This document shows, in pieces, positions 14,979-21,884 of a DNA stretch of 22,076 nucleotides. The DNA is taken from positions 1 to 22,076 of the forward strand of contig CAZUZD010000076.1 of NCBI GenBank assembly GCA_964624465.1. The letters run 5' to 3'. Source of the stretch: CAZUZD01 sp964624465 (lineage in GTDB: Bacteria > Planctomycetota > Planctomycetia > Isosphaerales > Isosphaeraceae). Position 1 is the stretch's first letter. Each line of letters begins with the position of its first letter. A model generated the notes under the pieces. It saw only the letters and a program-made list of their open reading frames with translations. It was not told the DNA's origin and ran no database searches. The translations under genes and the position numbers were made by a program.

Positions 14979-15968
14979 ATGGAGCGCACCGAGAGCCCCG
15001 AGCCGACGCGGCCGTCGGGCCCGCAGACGATCGTCATCGAGCGACCCCGAGGTGGCTGGATCGGCCGGCTGATCGGCTCGATCCTGCTGCTGTTCCTGCT
15101 CCTGAGCCTCTTTCGTGGCCCCCTCGGCGCCGAGGCGGGGTTGCCGATGGCGCTCAGTGAGGAGTACGTCGCGGGCGCCGTCAGCGGACCGAAGATCGCC
15201 GTGGTGCGGATCGTCGGCACGATCGAGGACGACGAGGTCCAGTACGCCATCCGCCAGCTGCGTCAGGCCCGCGACGACGACCGGGTGCGGGCCGTGGTCC
15301 TGCGAATCGACTCGCCCGGCGGCACCGTCTCGGGCTCCGACCGGATCTGGCGCGAGGTCGAGCTGCTCAAGAAGCAGGGCAAACCCGTGGTTGCCTCGCT
15401 CGGCGGGATGGCGGCCTCGGGTGGCTACTACGTCGCCGCCGCGGCCGATCACATCTACGCCGAGCCGACCACGCTCACCGGCTCCATCGGCGTGATCATG
15501 GAGGCCCCGGTCGTCGAGGGGCTGCTGAGCAAGCTCGGCGTCGAGTTCCAGACCATCCGCACCGGCAAGTGGAAGGACTCGCCCTCGCTGTTCCGCCCCA
15601 TGACCGGCGAGGAGCAGACCCGCTGGCGCCAGGTGCTCGACGACGCCTACGGGCGGTTCGTCAGCATCGTCGCCCGGGGCCGTGGCCTCGACCGCGCGGC
15701 CGTCCTGCCCGTCGCCGATGGCCGGGTCCTCACCGCCACCGAGGCCGTTCAGGCCGGCCTGGTCAACGAGATCGGCTACGAGGACGACGCCATCCTGCAC
15801 GCCCAGCGCTCGGCGAGCATCGCCATCTACCGGGTGATCCGCTACAGCCAGCCCCGGAGTCTGGCCGAATCGCTGCTCGGCGTCCGTTCAGCGCCGCCCG
15901 CCCTGGAAGCTGGCGCCAGTGCCCTGCTCAAGCTTCAGTCGCCACGGCTGCTCTACCTGGCTCGCTGA
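14979..15968 (+). CDS. sppA: Signal peptide peptidase SppA, S49 family
   Basis: This is a membrane-anchored serine protease of 329 residues, the size of the short, single-domain SppA of Bacillus rather than the double-domain E. coli form. After a cytoplasmic tail of about 27 residues there is one membrane helix (about 27-46). The protease domain has 'RIDSPGG' (109-115), catalytic Ser147 in 'MAASGGYYVA' and Lys199 in 'GKWKD'. The Ser-Lys spacing of 52 and even the residue numbers equal those of B. subtilis SppA. 'LTGSIGV' is the usual following motif. It should be active against remnant signal peptides in the membrane. It stands behind its own promoter, 124 bp after the inactive S49 paralogue. 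Confidence 0.92.
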   Translation: MERTESPEPTRPSGPQTIVIERPRGGWIGRLIGSILLLFLLLSLFRGPLGAEAGLPMALSEEYVAGAVSGPKIAVVRIVGTIEDDEVQYAIRQLRQARDDDRVRAVVLRIDSPGGTVSGSDRIWREVELLKKQGKPVVASLGGMAASGGYYVAAAADHIYAEPTTLTGSIGVIMEAPVVEGLLSKLGVEFQTIRTGKWKDSPSLFRPMTGEEQTRWRQVLDDAYGRFVSIVARGRGLDRAAVLPVADGRVLTATEAVQAGLVNEIGYEDDAILHAQRSASIAIYRVIRYSQPRSLAESLLGVRSAPPALEAGASALLKLQSPRLLYLAR

Positions 15969-16040
15969 GGTTTCGGGTGATACGCGCCGCAACGAGTGCG
16001 GGCGGCCCGGCACGAGACCGGACCGCCCGCTCGGGAAACC
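15969..16040. terminator. Nested hairpin between sppA and the anti-sigma gene
   Basis: GCGGGCGG (15998-16005) pairs with CCGCCCGC (16023-16030). CGA/TCG extends the stem with a small bulge, and CCGG/CCGG (16007-16010, 16018-16021) can close the loop. An outer GGTTTC (15969-15974)/GAAACC (16035-16040) frames it. It lies between convergent genes, directly after the sppA stop, so a bidirectional terminator is likely. It has no T-run. Confidence 0.5.
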
Positions 16041-16067
16041 AGGAGGCAGGAGGAAAGAGACCGGACC

Positions 16068-17096
16068 TCAGGGGCCGGGGACCTCGGCGGTTGGCTTGAT
16101 CCAGATCAGATAGACCGATCGAGGGCCCGACGGGACGGGCCCGACCGGCACGGTGGCAATCGGCGCGGGGGCCGGACGGTCGAGGGACCGGGCGGTCGGC
16201 AGGGGGAGCTGACGGGCCAGGAGCGCGTCGGCGTCCGGGAGCGCCTGGGCAATGGCAGTGGCGGCGGCCTGACCCGTCTCGATGGCGATCGTGGAGGCCG
16301 ACTCGACCTGGGCCACCAGGGGTGCCTCGGCCGGCACGTCGATCAGCTCCTCCGCCGGTCGCTTGAGCTGCTCGGCGAGCTGGCCGCGGAGCCCGGCCAG
16401 CTCGAACGCGTCGAGGACCAGGGCATACACCACCGCCGCATCGGCCTCGCCGGGCTCGAGCTCGATCCGGGCCAGCTCGGGGTGGGCGCGAGGAGTCAGG
16501 CCAATCGCGGCGTCGACCGGCCTCAGACCGGCCGCGTCGAGCGCGGAGACGGCCACGACCAGCCGTCGCACGTCGCCCTGGCCGAGCAAGGCCCGCAGGC
16601 GGGCCCGCTCCGGGCTCTCGACGGCCTCCATCGCCGCGACGACGGCCGCCGGTGCCGGCGGCTCCGCAACGGCGGGGCTCGCTGGCGGCTCGTCCGGGGT
16701 CCGGACCGCGATCGGGCCAGCTCCCCGTGGGACGACCCCCGCCGGGATGAGCGTGGCGTCACCGGGACGCCCCACGGCCCAGGCCAGCAGCACGGCGGCC
16801 GCGGCTGCCGGAAGACCGGCCAGCGACCACTGCAAGGTCCGGCGTCGGAGCCGAGTCCGCCGGTCACGCTCGATGTCGAGGACCCCGATCCCGGCCAGGA
16901 CCGCCCCCGCGAGGTCACGGGGCGCGGCCGGACGCGGCAGGAGCTGGAGGGCCTCGCGAGACCGCGACAGCTCCCGGAGCCGGGCGGCGAGCCGGGGGCT
17001 GGACAGCAGGGCCGATTCGACCTGCAGGCGTCGACTGACGTCGAGCTCGCCGTCGAGGTAGGCGCTCAGCACGGAGTCATCGGTTTCGGCGTTCAT
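16068..17096 (-). CDS. Probable anti-sigma factor, membrane-anchored, without zinc-binding residues
   Basis: The 342-residue protein lies 108 bp downstream of an ECF sigma gene, in the same direction. The N-terminal cytoplasmic part starts 'NAETDDSVLSAYLDGELD', the typical opening of anti-sigma domains (RseA/zf-HC2-like). It is followed by helices up to about residue 88 and one membrane helix at about 89-108. The rest (110-342) would be outside the membrane: a Pro/Ala-rich linker, a helical region and a Pro-rich tail. The whole protein contains no cysteine, so it cannot be a classical zinc anti-sigma factor. ATG at 17096 is chosen because the domain starts there; an upstream in-frame ATG at 17183 would add 29 Pro/Arg-rich residues. 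The signal it senses is unknown. Confidence 0.7.
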   Translation of the reverse strand: MNAETDDSVLSAYLDGELDVSRRLQVESALLSSPRLAARLRELSRSREALQLLPRPAAPRDLAGAVLAGIGVLDIERDRRTRLRRRTLQWSLAGLPAAAAAVLLAWAVGRPGDATLIPAGVVPRGAGPIAVRTPDEPPASPAVAEPPAPAAVVAAMEAVESPERARLRALLGQGDVRRLVVAVSALDAAGLRPVDAAIGLTPRAHPELARIELEPGEADAAVVYALVLDAFELAGLRGQLAEQLKRPAEELIDVPAEAPLVAQVESASTIAIETGQAAATAIAQALPDADALLARQLPLPTARSLDRPAPAPIATVPVGPVPSGPRSVYLIWIKPTAEVPGP

Positions 17097-17204
17097 GATG
17101 GCGGACGGTCCGGGGCGATGAGGACGCGGATGAATGACCAGTCGCGGCGAACGGGTTCGATGTGGAGCAGCGGGAGCGGGCACGGGAGGGGTCCCGGTTC
17201 GGTG

Positions 17205-17843
17205 TCAGGGAAGACCCGGTGTGGTGGCGGGCGCGGTGATCGGGACGACCGCCCGCACCGGCAGGCTCCTGGGCTCGACGTCGAAGGCCTCGCGGAGCCG
17301 GTCCCTCAGCTCGGAGCGGGCCCGGTGCAGGCGGCTGCGCACCGTGCCGACGGGGACACCCAGGATCTCGGCAATCTGTTCGTAGCGGAGCTCGTCCATG
17401 TCGGCCATGACGAGCACAGCGCGGTACTTCGGGTCGAGGCCGTCCAGTGTCCGCTGCACCATGGCGTCCCGCTCGGCCTGTTCGGCCGGGGCGCCGGGAT
17501 CGGTGCGGTCGGGGTCGGCCACGGCCTCGGGGGCCTCGGTCCCCGGGGCGGCCAGCACCCGACGGGCCACCCGGCGCTTGCGGCGATCGCTCAGGGCCAG
17601 GTTCACGGCGATCCGATAGACCCAGGTGTAGAACGAGCTACTGCCCTGGAACCGGTCGAGCTTCTCGTACGACCGCAGGAAGGCCTCTTGCAGCAGGTCG
17701 AGGGCATCATCCGGACTGCCCGTCAGGCGCAGGAGGGTCGGGTAGAGCCGGTCCTGATAGCGCCGGACCAGCACGCCGAAGGCGTCGGTCTGGCCGCTCC
17801 GGACGGCCTGGATCAGCCAGCGATCGTCGAGAGTGTCAGTCAT
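17205..17843 (-). CDS. RNA polymerase sigma-70 factor, ECF family
   Basis: The 212-residue protein has the two ECF domains. Region 2 is at about 11-90, with 'DDALDLLQEAFLRSYEKLDR' and 'FYTWVYRIAVNLALSDRRKR' for core binding and -10 recognition. Region 4 is at about 125-182, with the helix-turn-helix 'YEQIAEILGVPVGTVRSRL' for -35 recognition. A charged, Asp/Pro-rich linker joins them. A tail of about 30 residues (Pro/Ala-rich) extends past region 4. ATG at 17843 has AGGA 5 bases after it in the leader (minus strand ACAGGATTGAG) and fits the family start; an in-frame ATG at 17936 would add 31 residues. It is probably controlled by the anti-sigma protein encoded next to it. Its target promoters are unknown. 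Confidence 0.92.
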   Translation of the reverse strand: MTDTLDDRWLIQAVRSGQTDAFGVLVRRYQDRLYPTLLRLTGSPDDALDLLQEAFLRSYEKLDRFQGSSSFYTWVYRIAVNLALSDRRKRRVARRVLAAPGTEAPEAVADPDRTDPGAPAEQAERDAMVQRTLDGLDPKYRAVLVMADMDELRYEQIAEILGVPVGTVRSRLHRARSELRDRLREAFDVEPRSLPVRAVVPITAPATTPGLP

Positions 17844-17965
17844 CTCAATCCTGTAGACGATCGGGACGCCTGGGCCGTTCCCCGAATCCGGGCCGGCGGA
17901 CCGGATTTCGACCCCGCGCGGCCGGCCCGCTTTCATGGTAACCGCCCGGGACCGGACTGGTCGCC

Positions 17966-17995
17966 TTGATCCGGTCGGGCGGCAGGGCCTATGAT
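17966..17995 (+). promoter_or_regulatory. Promoter for the LarA-like/ygfZ genes
   Basis: TTGATC (17966-17971) and TATGAT (17990-17995) are 18 bases apart, matching at four and five of six positions. They lie between the divergent sigma gene and the LarA-like gene. The leader would be about 85 nt. Confidence 0.5.
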
Positions 17996-18086
17996 TCGGG
18001 CTTCACCCGCACGAGCGGAGGGGGACGGCCGGCCGGAGTCGCTGCTGCCCAGCCTGGACCAGACTGACCGGGGGCCGATCGCCGTC

Positions 18087-19304
18087 ATGAACGTCGCCAT
18101 CGCGTTTGGAGCCGACCGGCTCGAGTTCGAAGTGCCCGACGACCGCCTCGTCGGGGCCTGGGCGGGCCCCCCGCCGCTCGACCCCGAGGCCCTGGCGGCG
18201 GCCACCGCCGCGGGCTTCGAGTCGCCCCCGGACTACCCGGCGCTCCGCCTGGCCGTCGTCCCCGGCGACCGCGTGGTCCTGGCCCTCGACCCGGCCACTC
18301 CGGGCCTGGTGGCGATCCTTCCGGTCCTCTTTGCCATCCTCCGCGAGGCCGGCGTCGCCGACGACGCCATCCGCATCGTCGCACCGACCCCGGCCCCGAC
18401 CGGTCTGGCCCTGACCCTGCCCTCGGCCGTGACCTGGACGGTGCACGACCCGGAAGATCGCGCCGAGCTGGCCTATCTGGCCAGCCTCGAATCGGAGCGC
18501 CGGGTCTACCTGAACCGCCACCTGATCGACGCCGACGTCGTGCTGCCGATCGCGCCGATCGGCTACGACTCCACCCTCGGGATCGGCGGCCCGTGGGGCC
18601 AGATCTTCCCGACGCTCAGCGACACCGAGACCCGGCAGGCCTTCGCCGACCTGGCGGGCAAGGGCCGCCACGACCCGGACGCACCCCGCCCGGCGCTGTC
18701 GGAATCGCTGGCGGTGAGCCGGCTGCTCGGCGCCCAGCTCCAGTGCGCGGTGCTGCCCGGGGCCGGCGGCCCGGCGGCGCTGCTGGTCGGCGAGGTCGAC
18801 GGGCTCACCGACCGCGCCTCCGAGGCGCTCGAGACCGGCTGGACGGCTCACGTCGATCGGCCGGCCGACCTGGTCGTGCTCGGGCTGGGCGAGCCCGACC
18901 GTCCGGTCGCCTTCGCGACCCTGGGCGCCGCCCTGGCGAGTGCCGGCCGGCTGGTGAACCGGGGCGGGCGGATCGCCGTCCTCTCCAACCTGGCCGACGA
19001 GCCGGGCCCGGCCGTCCGCCGCCTCCTCGGCCTCGACGACCCGGGCGAGGCCCGTGCCGCCCTGAAGGGCGCCGAGGGCGAACCCGATTACCGCGCGGCG
19101 CGTCTACTGGCCGGGGCCCTCGGCCGGGCGAAGGTCTACCTGTACAGCGGGCTCGACGAATCGCTGGTCGAGGATCTGGGCCTGATCGCACTCGGCGAGG
19201 CCCGCGAGGCCAGGCGACTGGTCGACGGTGCGGAGTCGTGTCTGTTCCTGAGCCAGGCCGAACGCTTCCACATCCGGCTCGACGACGAGAGCGAGGCCGG
19301 CTGA
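18087..19304 (+). CDS. LarA/DUF2088-like protein lacking the lactate racemase active-site residues
   Basis: The 405-residue cytoplasmic protein follows the layout of nickel-dependent lactate racemase LarA. It has an N-terminal strand pair ('FGADRLEFEVPDD'), 'VVPGDRVVLALDPATP' where LarA has its Asp-x-Thr-Arg-Pro motif, 'ILPVLFAILREAGVADDAI', and then 'NRHLIDADVVLPIAPIGY' leading to a glycine-rich loop. The key residues differ. The Gly-Thr-His motif is replaced by 'APTPAPTG'. No His precedes the loop. The Lys that carries the nickel-pincer cofactor is absent ('GIGGPWGQ', Trp170 at or near its place). So it should not be a lactate racemase; another reaction or a binding role is possible. ATG at 18087 fits the family start but has no clear Shine-Dalgarno site; ATG at 17991 is unlikely. 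Confidence 0.7.
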   Translation: MNVAIAFGADRLEFEVPDDRLVGAWAGPPPLDPEALAAATAAGFESPPDYPALRLAVVPGDRVVLALDPATPGLVAILPVLFAILREAGVADDAIRIVAPTPAPTGLALTLPSAVTWTVHDPEDRAELAYLASLESERRVYLNRHLIDADVVLPIAPIGYDSTLGIGGPWGQIFPTLSDTETRQAFADLAGKGRHDPDAPRPALSESLAVSRLLGAQLQCAVLPGAGGPAALLVGEVDGLTDRASEALETGWTAHVDRPADLVVLGLGEPDRPVAFATLGAALASAGRLVNRGGRIAVLSNLADEPGPAVRRLLGLDDPGEARAALKGAEGEPDYRAARLLAGALGRAKVYLYSGLDESLVEDLGLIALGEAREARRLVDGAESCLFLSQAERFHIRLDDESEAG

Positions 19305-19305
19305 C

Positions 19306-19349
19306 CGGCTCCGCCCTGTCCGCCGCCCTGGCGTCCCGGGGCGGAGCCG
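19306..19349 (+). terminator. Strong 11-bp hairpin after the LarA-like gene
   Basis: CGGCTCCGCCC (19306-19316) is the exact reverse complement of GGGCGGAGCCG (19339-19349), with a 22-base GC-rich loop. It begins two bases after the stop at 19304 and 50 bp before the ygfZ start. No T-run follows. It may terminate part of the transcripts or act as an attenuator ahead of ygfZ. Confidence 0.5.
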
Positions 19350-19399
19350 ACCGCGAAACCCCAGGGGCCTCCGGGCCCGAGCCGGGAGTCTGCTGTCCG

Positions 19400-20434
19400 A
19401 TGGCCCAACTGCCCGCCCGACCGGGGACCCTGACCGGCCCCTTCGCCACCGATCCCCAGTTGCTCGAGTCGCTCGACCAGGGGGTCGCCCTCGTCGACCG
19501 CACGGACCGCGGCCGCCTGGGCCTCGTCGGCCCCGACCGCGCCAAGCTGCTGCACAACCTGACGACCAACGACCTTCGACGGCTGGCGAGTGGCCGCGGC
19601 TGCGAGGCGTTCGTCACCAACCTTCAGGGCAAGACGCTCGGCTTCGTCGTGGCCCTCGTCGGTGACGACCGCATCCTGGTCCGCGCCGACCCTGGCACGC
19701 TGGTCGGGCTCCTGCCGCACCTCCAGAAGTACGGGGCCCTGGAGGACGTGAGCCTGGACGACCAGTCGGACCGGACCTTCGAGTACCACCTGCTCGGCCC
19801 GCAGGCCGGCCCGCTGCTGAGCCACCTCGGCGCCGCCCTGCCGGCCGCGGACGACCTCTCGCACCATGCCACGACGATTGCCGGCCACCCGGTGCTCCTC
19901 GTCCGCGAGACGCCGACCGTCGACCCTGGCCTGACGGTCATCGGCGAGGTCCAGGACGAGCCGGCCGTGGCCGGCGCGATCCTGGAGGCCGGCCGCGACC
20001 TGGGCCTGGTGCGCATGGCCCCCGACCAGTTCGAGGCCCTGCGGATCGAGGCCGGCACGCCGGTCTACGGCAAGGAGATCACCGACGCCAACCTGCCCCA
20101 GGAGCTCGACCGCGATCGCCGCGCCATCAGCTTCACCAAGGGCTGCTATCTGGGCCAGGAAACCGTCGCCAGGCTCGACGCCCTGGGCCACGTCAACAAG
20201 ATCCTCCGCGGCCTGATCTTCGACTCTCCCCAGGCCCCGCCCCCCGGCAGCGCCCTGGCCCGCGACGGCAAGCCCGCCGGCACCGTCACCTCATCGGCCC
20301 GCTCGCTGCGCCTCGGCACGGGCATCGGGCTTGGAATCGTGCGGGTGGCGCACGCCGAGATCGGCACCGAGCTCGTGTGCTCGTTCGACGGTGGCGAGTT
20401 GCTGGCCCGAGTCGCGGCGTTCCCGCTCCGTTGA
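19400..20434 (+). CDS. ygfZ: Folate-binding protein YgfZ/GcvT-like
   Basis: YgfZ-type proteins bind tetrahydrofolate and help assemble or repair certain Fe-S enzymes, including MiaB in E. coli. The 344-residue protein has the GcvT-like fold and the family signature Lys-Gly-Cys-Tyr-x-Gly-Gln-Glu at 247-254 ('FTKGCYLGQETVAR') with the conserved Cys249. 'GLVGPDRAKLLHNLTTNDL' (about 41-59) is the typical N-terminal motif; 'LQGKTLGF' follows. It is not glycine cleavage T protein itself, which lacks the KGC motif. ATG at 19400 is chosen at the start of homology; GGGAG lies about 12 bases upstream, a weak site. It runs in the same direction as the LarA-like gene and converges with the Tat oxidoreductase, 19 bp away. 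Confidence 0.9.
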   Translation: MAQLPARPGTLTGPFATDPQLLESLDQGVALVDRTDRGRLGLVGPDRAKLLHNLTTNDLRRLASGRGCEAFVTNLQGKTLGFVVALVGDDRILVRADPGTLVGLLPHLQKYGALEDVSLDDQSDRTFEYHLLGPQAGPLLSHLGAALPAADDLSHHATTIAGHPVLLVRETPTVDPGLTVIGEVQDEPAVAGAILEAGRDLGLVRMAPDQFEALRIEAGTPVYGKEITDANLPQELDRDRRAISFTKGCYLGQETVARLDALGHVNKILRGLIFDSPQAPPPGSALARDGKPAGTVTSSARSLRLGTGIGLGIVRVAHAEIGTELVCSFDGGELLARVAAFPLR

Positions 20435-20453
20435 ACCCGCTCGACCGGCCGCG

Positions 20454-21602
20454 TCAGGCCCGGGGATCGGCGAGCAGCTCGGACCAGGTGACGGTCCGAC
20501 GCTCGTCGACGGCCTGGCGGACGAGCAGGCCGACCAGGGTTGCGTCGCGGGCCTCGGCCAGGCTCACCGGGGGAGCGGTCGGTCCCCCCGAGCGGACGGC
20601 GCGGAGGAAGGCCTCGAGGGCGAGACGCGTCTCGGGCAGGGTGCCGGGGCTGAGCACCTGGCGGGGCCGCGAGCGGTCGCGGTAGGTGACCACCCCCGAG
20701 CCCAGATCGATCCCCCCCTCGGTGCCGATCAGGCGCTGCGAGACGCCGGTGAAGGCGTCGTCGGCCGGGTCGATCCAGCTGTGCACCAGCGAGGCCCGGA
20801 AGCCGTCGGCCCAGTCGAGGCTGGCCGAGTACCAGTCGGTCACGTCGCGACCGGGGTCGGTGGCGGCGAACAGCCCGCGGCGGCCGGCTCCGGTGGCGCT
20901 GACGGGCGGCGTGCCCTTGAGCCAGAGCAGCAGGTCCCAGACGTGGACGGCCTGCTCGACCATCCAGTCGCCCGACCGGGCCCGTCGGCCCAGCCAGCCC
21001 TGATGCCCGGTCACCGGCCCGTTACTGCTGGTCCACTGGGCGCGACACTCCAGCAGGCCGCCGAGCTCGCCGCGGTGCACCAGCTCGACGGCCTCGCGGT
21101 AGCGCGGGCTCGAACGCCGCTGATAGCCGACGTGGAACACGCGGTCGGGGCACGACCCGGACACGCTCAGCAGGTGGTCGCACTCCGCGAGCCCCAGGGC
21201 CAGCGGCTTCTCCGCATACAGGTGCTTGCCGGCCCGCAGGGTGGCCTCGGAGACGGCCGCGTGCAGGTCGCATGGCAGGGCGACCAGGACCGCGTCCACA
21301 TCCGACCGGGCCAGCAGGGCATCGGCGCTGCCCATGGCCTCCGGTCGGTTGCCCGTGGCCTTCTCGGCGATCCCCTGGCCCCGGAGCCGGTGCTTGGGCT
21401 CCAGGTCGGCCAGGGCAACCACGGAGACGCCCGGCAGTTCCAGCGCCGCCCGCAGCAGCGTGGTGCCGCGGTTGCCGAGTCCAATCAGGCCGAGGCGGAC
21501 CGGGGTCTCGGCCGCGTCGGACACCTCGCCGCGGGCCAGCGCCAGGCTGGCGGCGGCCGAGTAGCCGAGGAACCGGCGACGGTTGACCTGGATCGGGGGC
21601 AT
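20454..21602 (-). CDS. Tat-exported Gfo/Idh/MocA family oxidoreductase
   Basis: The 382-residue protein begins with a twin-arginine signal (NRRRFLGYSAAASLALA, residues 7-23), so it is probably exported folded, with its cofactor. The Rossmann motif is GLGNRG (41-46). 'AEKPLAL' at about 130-136 holds the conserved Glu-Lys-Pro of the family, and 'DWMVEQAVHVWDLLLWL' holds the Asp and His of the catalytic region. These enzymes oxidise or reduce sugars and inositols with NAD(P); some exported ones are glycoside-active with bound NAD. The substrate is unknown. ATG at 21602 has CGGAGG 9 bases upstream; an in-frame ATG at 21656 would spoil the signal peptide. It is divergent from pyrG. Confidence 0.9.
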   Translation of the reverse strand: MPPIQVNRRRFLGYSAAASLALARGEVSDAAETPVRLGLIGLGNRGTTLLRAALELPGVSVVALADLEPKHRLRGQGIAEKATGNRPEAMGSADALLARSDVDAVLVALPCDLHAAVSEATLRAGKHLYAEKPLALGLAECDHLLSVSGSCPDRVFHVGYQRRSSPRYREAVELVHRGELGGLLECRAQWTSSNGPVTGHQGWLGRRARSGDWMVEQAVHVWDLLLWLKGTPPVSATGAGRRGLFAATDPGRDVTDWYSASLDWADGFRASLVHSWIDPADDAFTGVSQRLIGTEGGIDLGSGVVTYRDRSRPRQVLSPGTLPETRLALEAFLRAVRSGGPTAPPVSLAEARDATLVGLLVRQAVDERRTVTWSELLADPRA

Positions 21603-21773
21603 GGCGGGCAACCTCCGTTGGCGGTGCGTGACACCGCCGGGGTCGGCCGGGCCCACCGGGGTGCGGGCACGGTCCGAGCCAACTCATTCTAGGCAGCGGC
21701 CGCCCCGCCCAGCAATCGCACCTGGTCGGTCCGCGCGGGGTGCCGACTCGGCGTGCGACGCCCGGCGTGGCCG

Positions 21774-21782
21774 TGTTATAAT
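21774..21782 (+). promoter_or_regulatory. Extended -10 promoter of pyrG
   Basis: TGTTATAAT (21774-21782) is a perfect extended -10 element (TGn plus TATAAT) in an otherwise very GC-rich region. The -35 position (TGCGAC, 21754-21759) is weak, as is usual with extended -10 promoters. The transcript would begin near 21789 with a leader of about 96 nt. Confidence 0.65.
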
Positions 21783-21817
21783 CAGCCCATCGGAGCGTCA
21801 GGCCGCACCTGCCTGCC

Positions 21818-21839
21818 GGCGAGACTGCGCCGTCTCGCC
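21818..21839 (+). promoter_or_regulatory. Hairpin in the pyrG leader
   Basis: GGCGAGAC (21818-21825) pairs perfectly with GTCTCGCC (21832-21839) around TGCGCC. Its 5' arm and loop contain CGAGACTGC, the core of the leader element found before fmt and sppA, and CACCT precedes it at 21806-21810. A regulatory role in pyrG expression is possible but not shown. Confidence 0.45.
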
Positions 21840-21884
21840 CCGTCGCTGTCTGTCCGTCGCCTCTCGCCCGGAGCCCCCGCCCCC

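Noticed and set aside
15996..17969. Open frame of 657 codons on the plus strand opposite the sigma/anti-sigma pair
   Set aside because: It shows shadow composition and no domain; the opposite strand encodes a clear ECF sigma factor.
18593..20434. Longer version of ygfZ starting at 18593
   Set aside because: Its first 269 codons lie in another frame of the LarA-like gene and are Arg/Gly/Pro-rich. YgfZ homology begins at the ATG at 19400.
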